Origin: Calliphora vicina
Lineage: Eukaryota; Arthropoda; Insecta; Diptera; Calliphoridae
Direction of reading: 5' to 3'
Assembly (NCBI RefSeq): GCF_958450345.1
Contig: NC_088780.1
Span: forward strand, 64,627,533 to 64,691,532
DNA length: 64,000 nt
Below are positions 1-11,355 of the stretch, piece after piece; position 1 is the stretch's first letter, and every line of letters begins with the position of its first letter. The translations under genes were made by a program, and so were the position numbers. Below the pieces are notes generated by a model. It was not told the origin of the DNA and ran no database searches. It saw nothing but the letters and a program-made list of their open reading frames with translations.

Positions 1-64
1 ACAATAAAAAAATTTTGTTTTTAGTAAGAATTGTGCTAAATTTCCCAATTATTGATAAATTCAC

Positions 65-183
65 TGACATTTATTGTTGTTGTTGTAGCAGCAGTGATTG
101 CTGAGTTGACAGCCCTTGGCCGAGTGAACTCGGGTCATTCCGGTGCGTAGAACTGGCTGTTGTGGGAATGACATTTATTGTTG
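65..183 (-). mobile_element. SINE-like short retroposed insert with 15-bp target duplication
   Basis: The 15-bp direct repeat TGACATTTATTGTTG occurs at 65-79 and 169-183 and brackets about 90 bp. Read on the minus strand, the insert ends in CTGCTGCTACAACAACAACA, a short AAC-rich tail next to the duplication. A long target duplication plus a simple-repeat tail is typical of LINE-mobilised SINEs. No Pol III A/B boxes were verified, so the class is inferred. Confidence 0.45.
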
Positions 184-210
184 CGGGATATGCTAGTTCC
201 TTTGTCCCCT

Positions 211-350
211 TTTACAATGCAGAAATTGAAAGGCAGACATTTTTCTCATTCTCTTTTGAACTAACCTAAACCTGTGTAATACACACTGTACCTCTTCAAC
301 ACCTCGCCTTCAAACTTCGTCTGTCTACCTTTCAATTTCTGCATTGTAAA
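211..350 (+). mobile_element. 140-bp inverted-repeat MITE, copy 1
   Basis: Near-perfect 28-bp inverted ends (211-238 and 323-350) begin TTTACAATGCAGAAATTG. The second copy at 8504-8643 has the same length and its interior in the opposite orientation, which shows one mobile family. The superfamily is not assigned because no convincing target duplication could be read. The outer edge may extend a few bases to a TAGTC terminus. Confidence 0.75.
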
Positions 351-359
351 CGTAGACTA

Positions 360-1134
360 TGCGCATTTCACTGGTTGCTTAGGCCAGATCATCAGGAAAC
401 CTTTTCCCAAAAGGCTTTAGAAAAACTAAAGATATTATACAAATCAAACTATAGAGTGAATGAGAATTACAGACACTCAAGCTTTATTTGTAAAAATATC
501 AAAGCTTAAATAAAAAATCAACAATAAACAGTGAGCTTATCTTTTCTTACAATTTATTTTTATTTATGTATTTATATTATTGAAATATTTAAAACATTTT
601 TAGAACATTGAAAATATTGTTAAGCGTTCTGAGCATAAGTATTTTTTATACAAGACTTTTAAAATCAACAAGTTGACAACACCGTTAGTAAATGTCACGT
701 TGAAACGTAAAGAAATTCAGTTTTTAACAGGTTCAGACGTTACAGTTACGTTACATTTTGTCACTATAACTGCTTTAACTACTTTACACACAATAGAAAC
801 GATCAGCTGTTCCGTTCCGTTAAGGTTACATTACATTACAGTCGGCTAATCCACCTTTTAGTCGGATGTAGCCATTACTTCTCATTAATGTTCGTGAAAG
901 TGGGTTAGGGTCAGTGCTGCCAACATTTTTCCACAATTTCCCTCAAAGTGGGCTTTAAAAATCACCAGAAATCGCTAAATAAAATTTTTACAAAACCCGA
1001 CAAATAAATAATTTGAAAAATTTTAATTTACGTTAAATAAAAATAGCTGATATATTACACATAATATGCGGCAAAAATGGGAGTAGTAGCCACAGAGGGC
1101 GTTGCACCTCCCAAACAATCTAAATACTAAAATT
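360..1134. other. AT-rich intergenic DNA, no gene recognised
   Basis: No open frame with recognisable protein features. Short GTTACA/TTACATTACA runs near 720-840 look like decayed repeat sequence. Confidence 0.5.
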
Positions 1135-1397
1135 CATATCTATCTGTATAATTGTACATGCCATTGATTTTAATCGATTGCAGTCTATTTCATATTTGCT
1201 TAGCATTTGCAATGCCAATTGATAAAGCTGAAGGTCAGTATTTGCAAGTTTGCGGACTAAGTCTAGAAAAACCATGTTTTTCACATGAACAGTTTTCAGT
1301 TGCATTTTCTCGAGTAGGAAAACCCAAAGACTTATAGGTCTATGAACCAGATGGAAAAACTAAAAATATTGTATATACTAAGGCATTGGAACAATAA
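1135..1397 (+). pseudogene. Helitron Pif1-like helicase, C-terminal remnant
   Basis: The plus-strand frame from about 1152 reads through LAFAMPIDKAEGQYLQVCGL and then LEKPCFSHEQFSVAFSRVGK. These match the C-terminal helicase motifs of Helitron-encoded Pif1-type helicases (inferred from knowledge of the family, where the usual reading is AxTINKAQGQ...CFSHGQLYVACSRVG). A stop codon at 1335-1337 is followed in the same frame by more family-like sequence (VYEPDGKTKNIVYTKALEQ) up to about 1397, so the gene is broken. No Rep domain or Helitron termini were found nearby. It is a fragment of a once-autonomous Helitron. Confidence 0.75.
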
Positions 1398-1714
1398 ATA
1401 ACACGGTGCTATGACGAAAAAAAACTTATAAAACGACCTAGCTTAGTACATTACAAATTGTGTCTAAAACTTTCAGAAACACCCACAAATTCAGAAGTTA
1501 TTCTAAAAAACCGTTTTCAGAGATGTTCGTCGGCTTATCGACCTGTAGCTTAGTCAGTTTATATCCGACTTTAAATTTTATTTAATTATTTTTTTTCCTG
1601 ATGTGTAGATGTGTATTAATTTTTCATTTTGGTTACTTTTTTCAAAACATTTTGTTATAGACAGATTTTTCAATATTTAATGGTGGTGTACTCTCAAAAA
1701 ATGTTTCGGCATCG
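1398..1714. other. Intergenic DNA, nothing recognised
   Basis: AT-rich sequence between the helicase remnant and the next transposon. No coding or structural signal was seen. Confidence 0.4.
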
Positions 1715-2455
1715 CACTGTGGTTCCAAATGAAAATCTAGGTGGACAAAATTATGAAAATCGGTATCTTCAGAATTTGGAAAGTTCCACAAATTTTTAAT
1801 CATATTTTCGTTAATTTTTTTTAATATTTTACTGCTTTACTAAATTAGATATATCTCAATGGTTTTACCATATAGAAATTCATACTTCAAAACATAGATA
1901 AACATTGATATAGGCTTTTATTAAATGTATATCTTATATTTATGGGCCTCTCCATTTTCCTGTTATAGTCCTTTAAACTTGGTTCTCAAATATACTGATA
2001 TTTTTTTTTCTATGAATGTTACATATATAGCTTGCCAAAAAAAAGACCGTCGAAGCCCGTCCAATGACTATATACATCATTTAAATAAACTTTCATTCCC
2101 CAGGTCTTTGTAAAAAAATTGTAGGCTCCAGCACCCGCCGAAATACTTTTTTTTTAATTCTTACGGAATAGAAATTTTAGAAATATTTATTTATTATTGA
2201 TTTTTATATATCTAGACCCTACTGTAACTTGAAATATAGTAAATACAGATCTTTTTAAAAATTTAGTTTCAGAAAGACATGAAAACGTATTTTTTATTAA
2301 TGTTTTTTATATGTATATCTAGACCCTACTGTAACTTGAAAAAAAGTTTATATTGATATTTTAAAGATTTTTTTTTGGAATCGGAGATACCAATTCTATA
2401 TAAAAAGATCGCCAAATAATTTTGTCCACCTAGATTTTGATTTGGAACCACAGTG
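1715..2455. mobile_element. Transib-type non-autonomous element, 741 bp, TSD CATCG
   Basis: The inverted ends are about 40 bp and start CACTGTGGTTCCAAAT, with a matching 3' end closing in CCACAGTG. They fit the Transib terminal consensus CACWRTG, related to the V(D)J RSS heptamer (established knowledge). A 5-bp duplication CATCG lies at 1710-1714 and 2456-2460; 5-bp GC-containing duplications are a Transib hallmark. The interior has no transposase frame but holds a direct repeat (TCTAGACCCTACTGTAACTT near 2211 and 2320). Confidence 0.72.
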
Positions 2456-2460
2456 CATCG

Positions 2461-3189
2461 GTTTGTGTTAATTCTTGCTGTAGGTGTATAATTTTACATG
2501 ACATTTTTCATAAACAAATTACATTTATCGTGATTGGCAATTGAAGCCAAAACATTTGAGAAATAGTAATTGTTTTAAAAGATATTTACGATTTGTGTGA
2601 TTTAGGAATGAGTTCTCAATATTGGTTTAATTACACCAGCGGAACAGAGATTTTGGTGCAAGAAATTTCAATTACATTTTGTACGAGTTGATGAACTCTT
2701 AGTACTATGTTAAACTAGTTTTTTTCAGTCAGCTCACGTTTTCGAAATATTGTTGTTTTTATATTCACATTACATACCCTATTTTTTGGTATTTTTCTTC
2801 TAACTTTTGGGTAATACAGCATAGGAAATGACTTGTTTTCCATTAAACTGTTTGTCCAATTTGTTGTTGTAAATAAATAAGAGAAACATATTCTGGTGGA
2901 TGTTTCTTTTAGCTTTATTGAGGACAAATAAAATGTTGTATTCCGAAAATTCTAAACAAGAATGTTTATTGTTAATATTTATCTAGGTCCAACCTTTGCT
3001 ATTGGTTTAGATTTTATTAAAAATACTTTAATAAAAACTACGAATGACGTATGCATATAGGCGTCTGTATAAAACTGTATTTACATGAGACAATGATATT
3101 TAAATTCAAATATTAAAAATTTCATTAATAATTTATTTTATAAAAAATATAAAATTGTTTTCTTGCTGTAGCCAGTAACGCAAATCATA
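2461..3189. other. Intergenic DNA, no gene recognised
   Basis: AT-rich, with no supported coding sequence. The short open frames here have no recognisable features. Confidence 0.4.
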
Positions 3190-4239
3190 ATATTGTTACG
3201 TTTTAACCTTTTCAAAACGTTGGTTTATTTCCTTTAAATAAACCGGATACTATTGATTGCAAATAAAAGCCGTTTAGCAGTTTGAAAATTGTAACAACTC
3301 CTTATTTATTTAAAATGTACAACAACTGAATTAAATAGTCACTCAATGTTTTTTTTTTTATACACGTTTATCAATACGCAGAAATACGGACACACTTTAC
3401 AATGTACACAAATTCACCTGAAAAACACAGCACACTCAGTCAGTGTTGCCACCAAGACAATTATAAACTACACATGCCTCATGCCTAAATTACACATACG
3501 AGAAAAAATTACACATGTAAATAAATTTTCGTGATTTCAATGGGAGAAATTGTCTAAAATTGTCATGATTATAAAAGGTTTGTCACAGTAGACTCTGGGG
3601 TGTTTGGACCAAATACGATCACTTTATTGTCAATGGACAATTTTCACTTGTGGTGATTTTAATTTATCCAGGATATATTGGATTTTTTAGTGAACTTTTC
3701 TAATTTAATGAATTCTTGAGATCAGTCAAATATGTCAATCCCAAATACGCCTTTAACAATTATTAATCAATGTCCTTTGGAAATTGTTACATTTCTATTA
3801 AAAATAGCACACTGTTTGCTTTCGCATTTTAATTTATTCCTAATTTATATTAAGTGCTTTGAAATCAGTTTTGTTTTCAGTTTCAAAGATAAATATTTTT
3901 TACTATTTGTTTAAAAATTATAGCTCTGATCATTTTCCTTCCCAGTAAATACTTTACCATAAAATCTTGTAACGTTTATATTTTTAAAATTTGTAGTTAT
4001 AAATTTGAAATTAAGCTTCCAAAATAGTAAGTCAATTTTAATGTTTATTATTTAAAACACAAGCCAGAAACCAGACAGGCAATAGCATAAACTCAAAATA
4101 GTTCTTACGGGTATAAAAAATAACAGGAAACAATTTGTAAATAAATTTTTCTCACACAAATTCCTACGTTCTTGTTTTTTTCTCTTAAGATTGGCTAACG
4201 TTACCCCGAAATAACTGCCGATATAATAGTTCGATTTTG

Positions 4240-4320
4240 GTTATTACAAATTGTTATTGGAAAAACGTTAATTTTCAATATAACGAAAATTAATGTTTTT
4301 CCAATAACAATTTGTAATAA
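4240..4320. repeat. Hairpin with arms of about 37 bp
   Basis: TTATTACAAATTGTTATTGG and its near-exact inverse surround a few bases of ATAT. It could be a tiny palindromic MITE or a foldback remnant inside the hAT element. Confidence 0.7.
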
Positions 4321-4635
4321 CTTGTAAAAATGTACAGTTATTATACTATTTTATATTTTGTTCATGTTGAAATTAAAATTCTTATATGTATATAAACTAA
4401 AATTTAGTTTCTATTACCAATATTACGCAAACAAAACTATCACAAACGGCGAAATGTCCATCTGGAAAACCAAACATAGCAATCTCCAAATTACTTATCG
4501 TATTTTTCTGCAAACCTTAATGTTAATTTAGTTCAAACTTGATTCATATCTTCATCTTATATATAAATAGGCCACACGTTTTTTTGTGGTACACTTTTAA
4601 GTATGTTATTGTCCACCAATATTAATAAAACATAT

Positions 4636-5235
4636 TGTTACGAAATTGTACTTGAATTCAAATATAACGATTTTAACGGCTGATTTAAAAGTAGCATAAT
4701 GCTTTCAAGTAACAGTGCTGTAAAACTGTAACATATCTGTGGGCATTGTTAAATAAAAGCTTTCAGTTGATTTGATTGTAAGTTGGCAACGCTGTATTCG
4801 AGTTCGAATAATCAGTTAAAGAACATTGTAGAAAGTACACCACAGATGGCGTATGATCTAGAATATTCGAACTTTGACAGTTAAAGAGCTTTCTAGATGG
4901 TAATGCAGTGTTATAAATAGTGGCAGAGGTTGCAGTCGTTAGTGAGTTTATCAGAGACGCTTTTCGAATAAACATCATCTAAGTGCCTTAAAGTGTGTTG
5001 TGTTTTCAAAGTAAATTCGTGTACATTATAAATTGTGTCTGTAATTCTGAGAATTTATAAACGTGTATAAAAAACATTGAGTGGCTATTTAATTCTGTTG
5101 TTGTTGTACATTTTAAAGAAATAAAGAGTTGTTACAATTCAATTCAAACTACTAAACGGCTTTTATTTGCAATCAAAAGTATCCGGTTTATTTAAAGGAA
5201 ATAAACCAGCGTTTTGAAAAGGTTAAAACGTAACA
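4636..5235 (+). mobile_element. Intact solo LTR, 600 bp, mdg3-like Ty3/gypsy family
   Basis: It begins TGTTACGAAATTG, ends GGTTAAAACGTAACA (TG...CA) and is flanked by a perfect 4-bp duplication ATAT (4632-4635 and 5236-5239). It contains a TATA box (TATAAATAG, 4912-4920) and a polyadenylation hexamer AATAAA (5120-5125), in the usual U3-R-U5 order. Relatives lie at 3194-5932, 32350-33577, 36554-37428, 56304-56390 and 58337-58901. The family is placed by the copy at 36554-37428, which is joined to a tRNA-Leu-type primer site. Confidence 0.85.
4912..4920 (+). promoter_or_regulatory. LTR TATA box
   Basis: TATAAATAG within the solo LTR, conserved in the other LTR copies (for example, inverted near 33267 and 58587). 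It probably marks the retrotransposon promoter. Confidence 0.6.
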
Positions 5236-5939
5236 ATATTGTTTTCGAATTTCGGCCACCGGGAGAGTACATATAATTCCATTATACTGAGTAACAAGAG
5301 AGTACAATATAATAAATATGAATACATTTAGAGATACTGGATTTGTATTTATTTGAAATCTGAACTATCCATAATTCATTCATTCATTCAATTAAAATCC
5401 AAAATATAGATAAAAGACATACATTGACAATATATTTTGGATATAATTGGAATTTAAAATTACACATGAATTACACATTCACTCAATTACACATGGGTTA
5501 CACATCCAAGTTAAAATTACACACAATATGTGTAATTACACATGAAGTGGCAACACTGCACTCAGTTGATGTTTATTCGAAAAGCGTCTCTGATAAACCC
5601 ACCAACGACCGCAACCCCTGCCACCATTTATAACACTACCATCTGCACTCTAGATTGCTCTTTAACTGTCAAAGCTCGAATATTCTAGATCTTTCTAATA
5701 CATACGCCATCTGTGGTGTACTTTCTACAATGTTCTTTAACTGAACACTCGAACTCGAATATACGGTCGCAGCAAACAGCGTTGCCAACTTAAGATCAAT
5801 GGTCAACTGAAAGCTTTTATTCAATGTTATTAATGCCCACTGAAGTTTGGGCACTGCTATTTGAAAGCATTATGCAACTTTAAATCAGCCGTTAAAATCG
5901 TTACATTTGAATTTATGTACAATTTCGTAACATTATTAA

Positions 5940-6119
5940 GAGGCAAGTCCATTTCTTTAGACCCATTTTACGCTCACATTATACATTCAATTTGGGCAAG
6001 AAATATACCATTTTAAAGGGATTTATTCACAGAAGTGCTGAATATATATTATTGAAATCGGTTCAGTTTTTTAGGAGTTATAAGCGTTTAAAGATGTTAC
6101 TAACACATATGCAAAAACG
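5940..6119. other. Short spacer, nothing recognised
   Basis: No coding or repeat signal beyond AT-rich sequence. Confidence 0.3.
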
Positions 6120-7545
6120 TGTACGTGTGAACCTTAAGGTTCACACGTTGTCATCGACGACTATATACACGACTTTTCTCTCATGTCGTCGTTGATGACA
6201 GTTATCGACTGTATCTTCCATATTGTCATTGACGACAGTATACGCGACAATATTCCCACTTTGTCACCATATTTTTTTTTATAGAAATAGATATTTTCAT
6301 TTTATTATTGCTAAATATATTTATTTATACAAATAAAAATTGTAAGTAACTAAAATTAAACAGCATATTTAATTAATTTTTAAAAAAACTTTATAACATT
6401 TAATTATATGGGGGATTTTGTTTGTTTTTTTGACCGGTATTATTCTTGAACATTACCTCGTCCATCAGCTACATTAAAATCTTGACCCGGAAGATGTAAT
6501 ATGTCTGCCAGTACATAAGTATCATCATCCATCATACAGGTGTATTTTTTTATAAAATTTGTCCTCAATTATTTCGCTCCTTCGTTTGCTCTAAGTTCTT
6601 TAACGCATTGCGATCAGGAACTTTAAACGACTTCAACCCAGTATTAGCTTTGGCTTTGCACACAAAGGAATCAGAGCATTTACCTTTACGAGCTGCTTTT
6701 CTGATAGAAGTGTTCGGTGATCTTCGAAAGAGTTGTTCGACATCTTTTGCCTTACCAAAATCTGTTACACCTTTTCTTCTTCCGGATCCAGATTTTCTTT
6801 CAATATTCAATATTTTTGAAAACTTTTAATTATTAAATAAACTTTTCAAAAAAATCCAATATGGACTTTTAAAAAAATTGCAAAAGATCTGAAGGTTCAT
6901 CGTCACACTGTTTCGTTACTTTTTTTCGCCGTTAAGCACTTCAAGACCACCTTTCACTAGAACTTTAAAAACTCAACTGAATAACATACGTTCCTTCTTA
7001 CGTTTGTTTGTTTTGTTTTCTTATTTTCTGTTAAAGTCCCGCTATTTTGGATTTTTTTCTCAACAAAAAGCTTAAAAAACTAAGATGACAACAAGTCGAA
7101 TGTTTTAAATTTGTTTGTTTGTTGTGTCTTATTTGTCGTCAATATATTTTAAATGAAGAAATGTTAAAATGTCGTCAATATAGTTTCAAAGACGTCAAAG
7201 TGCATGCAATTGTAGTTAATTTTGTCCTCACAACCGTTTTACTGACGATCAGATGAAGACATTGTCGCTCATCTTGTCGTGGATGTGGCTTGATACAGGA
7301 CAAAATGCATGCACTTGTCGTTCACTTTGTCCTCAATATTATTTTATTCAAGACAAGTTCATGAAATTGTCGTTAGCTAATCAACAATGGAGCTTAAAAC
7401 ACGACAACATATGCGACTTTGTTTTATACTTGTCCTTAATTGCTTTGTATAGGCGACAAATTATAAAATGTCCTGAAGACATCATCGACGAAAATTTCGT
7501 CTATGACTGCCTGGCAAACTGGGTTAAGCTAAGATCTTAGCTTTT
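6120..7545. repeat. Region of scattered TTGTC/GACAA motifs around a mariner remnant
   Basis: Both flanks of the mariner fragment (about 6140-6260 and 7080-7510) are dense in TTGTCGT, ACGACAA, TTGTCCTCA and related words, in both orientations. This is the same layout as the motif arrays of the hAT elements elsewhere in the window. A 24-bp perfect palindrome (arms CGTGTGAACCTT, 6124-6147) stands at the left edge and a 16-bp palindrome built on AGCTAAGA (about 7526-7542) at the right edge. Termini and target duplication could not be fixed. Confidence 0.4.
6440..6830 (-). pseudogene. Tc1/mariner-superfamily transposase remnant
   Basis: The minus frame 6810-6565 reads RKSGSGRRKG...VEQLFRRSPNTSIRKAARK...GLKSFKVPDRN, the N-terminal helix-turn-helix half of an IS630-Tc1-mariner transposase. 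After a stop, the minus strand at about 6500-6545 continues with MDDDTYVLAD, the first catalytic-Asp motif, in a broken frame. The rest of the catalytic domain is missing. The same family recurs, equally broken, at 24175-24945 on the plus strand. Confidence 0.7.
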
Positions 7546-7559
7546 CCATTCAAAATTTG

Positions 7560-8460
7560 TTTTATAAACCTTTGACAAATTTAAAAACTGTTTATGCATA
7601 TGGGGGTAAATATGTAATTGTACATACATAAGTAAATAGTTATTTTATAATATGTGCAGAACTATAATTGTGACGGTTTTCAAACTTCATACGAATCAAT
7701 TACTTATCACTGCATGAAGTTTAATCAAAATTAGTTACATATTTCTAAATATTTTGTGAACTATAATTGCAAGATTCTTCAAACTTAGTCTAAATGGCTC
7801 TTTTATAATTTTGCATAGTTTCGCTGAAATTGGTCGGGATTGGAATAGTGGGCGTGGCACACCCCATACAAAGTATATAATTAATTTCGAATATCTGTAG
7901 AACTATAATTGTAAAAGTGTTTAAACTTATAGCGAATTTATTTCTTATTACTGTGCAGAGTTTAGCTGAATATAGACGGAATTATATTAGAGGACATAGC
8001 ACCCAAAATGGGAGGGGTCGGAAAAGGAGGTGCGTCACCTCCCATACAAAGTAATAATTGCAAGGTTCTTCAAACTTTTTCCATTTTACTCAGATTGGCT
8101 GAAAATGGTCGGGATTGCATTAGTGGTTGTGGCACAAAGTAAATAATTAATTTTGAATATCTGGAGAACTATAATTCTAAAAGAATTTAAACTCTTTATC
8201 AATCAATTTATTACCATTCTACGGAGGTTAGCTAAAAGCAATTTTATTCCTGATCCCTGTTCGAAGTTTAGGTAAGCATGATCGGCTTAGTAGGCATGAC
8301 CCCTCCCTTATAAAGGGAAGTTAAAGTAAAGCTTGATATTTACATAAAAGGTTTAAAAATGGGTGGGATCAGAGCAGTGGCGTAGTATCTCCTATACAAA
8401 ATTAGTTAGTTATTTTCGAATATCAAGTGAACTGTAATTGAGAGATTCTCAAATTTTGTA
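7560..8460. repeat. Degenerate tandem repeats, unit about 170-190 bp
   Basis: Successive units share CAGAACTATAATTGTG, CTTCAAACTTTATACGAATC, TTTCTTATCACTGCA and (C)CTCCCATACAAAGTA in order. The same unit recurs at 16020-16770 and 18300-18700. The 18-kb array runs into a Helitron-like 3' terminus, so these may be the minisatellite part of a Helitron/DINE-type element. That link is inferred. Confidence 0.6.
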
Positions 8461-8503
8461 TGTTTTATTTTCGTATTTCCATTCATATTTTTTTAATTTT
8501 ACT

Positions 8504-8643
8504 TTTACAATGCAGAAATTGAAAGGCAGACATACGAAGTTTGTGGGCGAGGGATTAAAGAGGTAGAGTGTGTATTACACAGGTTTAGGTTAGTTCAAAA
8601 GAGAATGAGAAAAATTTCTGCCTTTCAATTTCTGCATTGTAAA
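8504..8643 (-). mobile_element. 140-bp inverted-repeat MITE, copy 2
   Basis: Same ends (TTTACAATGCAGAAATTG) and the same 140-bp length as the copy at 211-350, but the asymmetric interior (AACCTAAACCTGTGTAATAC) is reversed. Confidence 0.75.
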
Positions 8644-8649
8644 AGGGGA

Positions 8650-9410
8650 CTAAGATAATTACTATGAAAAATGTTCAGCAAAAGTGTAATATTTGAAAAT
8701 CTGTGCCACTATTTGTAGAACTTACACAAAATGAAGTACATTTTAAAAAAATTAAAAGATTTACTTTTTTAGTTTTCTATTTATGACCAATGATGTTGAC
8801 AATTTTGTTTTTAAGATTCCAATCTTACGGGCTATTTATGGTCAATCATTTGTTACCAAATGTATAAATAAAAATCAAAGTATTTTAATTTTTTATTATT
8901 ATTTTCCCAACGTTTCGTTTGTTTGTTTCAAACTTCTTCAGGGGTTTTTTCTTTTATTGTTGAATTGAAATGCTATTGTTACATTGTCAATTAACTTATT
9001 ATTTAAAAAAACTGGAATATATATAATCATTACAACACAACATATACTATAAGTCAATCTTAATCCTAGTATCACAGAACTTCAACATTCAGTAAAAATA
9101 ATTCTGTACTGGATTTTTTTTTTAAATATTTCAAAAGAAAAATAATTAAAAATTATTTCTGTCGATTTTTCAGAATATTTTGCTATTAAGAATTTATTTT
9201 CATAATATTGTAAATTTTGAAATCTTGACATAAAATTTAACCTGTGTAAAATGTATCAAAAAAATTAAATTTCATACTTCTGTTCATAAATTTTTTTAAA
9301 CAAAAAGTTAAAAACAAGTCGTTTGCAACAAATAATTTTTGTTTACTTTTTAAACACTTTGGTTCTTTTTTTAATCAAACTTGGTTACAAATATTTTGAG
9401 GTTGTGGAAA
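8650..9410. other. Intergenic DNA, no gene recognised
   Basis: AT-rich sequence without supported features. Confidence 0.4.
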
Positions 9411-10302
9411 CACTGATCGGCATATTAGTTTCGGAGTTATAATAACAAATTAAAGCAAAAAATTTATTTTTTATGTGAAAATAGCTAATTTTTTTGTTTT
9501 AAAAAACTCATGAAAAATCGAAAACTGCAGAACTTGTTCAGGTTTATTACTTTATCACGAACCCACATATAATAGCAACAAAATGAGATATTTCGAATTT
9601 ATTCACAATTAAGTGAATTAGTACATTTTCACAAAATTTTACTTTATTGTTTGATATACATACAATTTAGTAGTTAATAATTGAATTTTTAAAACATTTT
9701 TTTTTTTTTTAAAGTTTGGATAGGTATTGGGGGTGATATGTCCGCTTAAGTGATACAAATTTTTTTTTACACGCTTTTGCATTAAGTTATCTTTCCGGAT
9801 CATATAAAAATTCTATATAGTCTCGAATTTGCAATGCATTGTCAGATTTTGACTTGATATTATATTAACGCTAAAATTAAAAGTCAATAGTTAAATATAA
9901 TATTTATTTAATAAATAAAACTTACACTGAATACTTAATTACGAAATTTACAGTATGTATTGGATTTATTTTCAGTGAAAATAATGTCCTTAAGTGCTTA
10001 AAGAACCTTGGAAGCTAAAATAAATAAAAACTAAAATGCATTTAAATGACATGATTTCTGTGTTTAATTTTATTGATATAAGATTCAGTTGACTCTCTCT
10101 AAAGCAGCTTAAAGTGAACTGTGGTGTATTTTAAAGCGGCTTTAGGCGGTCACATTTTACGACACACTTGTGGGACAGTTACAAAAATAAAATCCAATCC
10201 ACTTGTAGAATACTTTTTTGACAAGTTTCAAAAACAGAACAACATATCGCTTTCTTGCTATGTTAAAGCTGTAAAAACACACACTTTAATATGATATTAG
10301 GT

Positions 10303-10747
10303 GTGTTCGCGTACTTTTCAGTAAAAAATATCCAGTAACTTTATTTTAGAGAGTAAAAATAAATTACTCTCAATCTGAAAAGTAACAAAAAAAAGTACGC
10401 GAACATCAATTTGTAAAAATAAGTTGTATTTTATTATAAATTAATAATTAAACGTTTGTTTTGGGCCATTTTACTTCTTTTCTTTGCAAAACTTGTAAAT
10501 TGTATTAATTTTCAACTTTTTAGTTTTGTTTGCATTTACAACCATATGTTTTAAACGTTTTTTATGTTGATATTTTTTACTGGACAAAAATGTCCAGTAA
10601 AAAATATCATGTTCTCTATCTACGAACTGTCACTTTTAACACTCTCTTGCACTCTCGTTACAAGTTTTTAAAAGTAAACGAACGGAATCCCGTAACTTCC
10701 AGTGATAATTTGTACAAATTATTACAAATTATCAAGTACGCGAACAC
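10303..10747. mobile_element. Inverted-repeat element with GTGTTCGCGTACTT ends
   Basis: GTGTTCGCGTACTT at 10303 is mirrored at 10403 and again at 10747. A 40-bp hairpin (arms GATATTTTTTACTGGACA) lies at about 10568-10607. The duplicated segment at about 57767-57780 lacks the entire block, so it is an insertion here or a deletion there. A partial relative at about 12806-13600 is itself interrupted by a Transib MITE. Superfamily unknown. Confidence 0.6.
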
Positions 10748-11047
10748 AACTATTGTCTCAAAAGTGAGTCGCAAAATATGACCGTGTTATAGTACTACCA
10801 GGGATGGAAAATTTAATTCTTGTTGGGGTATACAAATTTGGATATTATACATAGTACTTTTTCAGAACCCTACTTCTTCGAATTGTCATTTTTGAATATA
10901 GACTCCCGATATGCACAATGTACATTAGATATCCTCTTAAAAAACTAATTTTTCTATGATGGAAAATGTTTATAACTTTGCTATCTTTTCAGTGGATTTT
11001 AAAGTTTTATATCTTGTTAGAAAGATTGTAACAAAATAAATATTATA

Positions 11048-11053
11048 TTTATT
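11048..11053 (-). terminator. Candidate polyadenylation hexamer for the homeobox gene
   Basis: AATAAA on the minus strand, about 300 bp past the homeobox stop codon. It is the first such hexamer noticed downstream. AT-rich sequence makes chance matches common. Confidence 0.3.
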
Positions 11054-11355
11054 CAAACGTAAAAATAAGATTATATAAACCACCACGACTTAATTAGTTT
11101 TATATACAAATAAACCAAATTAGACTCTACTTTTTAAATGTAGATCTAATGTACATTCTACATCCATTTATACAATTTTCAGCATACAGTTTAAGGCAGA
11201 ATTTTAAAAATCTATATTGGAAATAGTCTTCAAATATTTTTTTATAATATAAATACTTAAGAATAACAATCAAAGTTTATACATATGTATGTATGTAGGA
11301 GACCATATGTATGCATGTACATAATTTTTTCGAAAAGAACCAACGAAAATTAACA

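Larger units (their letters stand above)
3441..5558. mobile_element. hAT element inserted in the LTR, TSD CACTCAGT
   Basis: The ends are CAGTGTTGCCAC and its inverse, flanked by a perfect 8-bp duplication CACTCAGT (3433-3440 and 5559-5566). Aligning with other LTR copies shows the duplication derives from the LTR. CAGNG ends and 8-bp duplications define the hAT superfamily. The 2118-bp body has no transposase frame. Just inside the ends are repeated ATTACACAT/ATGTGTAAT motifs, especially 5460-5545. A solo LTR (4636-5235) and a hairpin (about 4240-4320) lie inside. Confidence 0.78.
3194..5932 (-). mobile_element. Solo LTR (Ty3/gypsy, mdg3-like) split by a hAT element
   Basis: The two parts 3194-3440 and 5559-5932 together form one reverse-oriented LTR of the family that is intact at 4636-5235. 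It starts TGTTACGTTTTAACC on the plus strand and ends TTTCGTAACA. The flanks are ATAT on the left and TTAT on the right, so the 4-bp duplication has probably mutated once. The interruption at 3441-5558 carries its own 8-bp duplication of LTR sequence. No internal retrotransposon region is present, so this is a recombined solo LTR. Confidence 0.78.
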
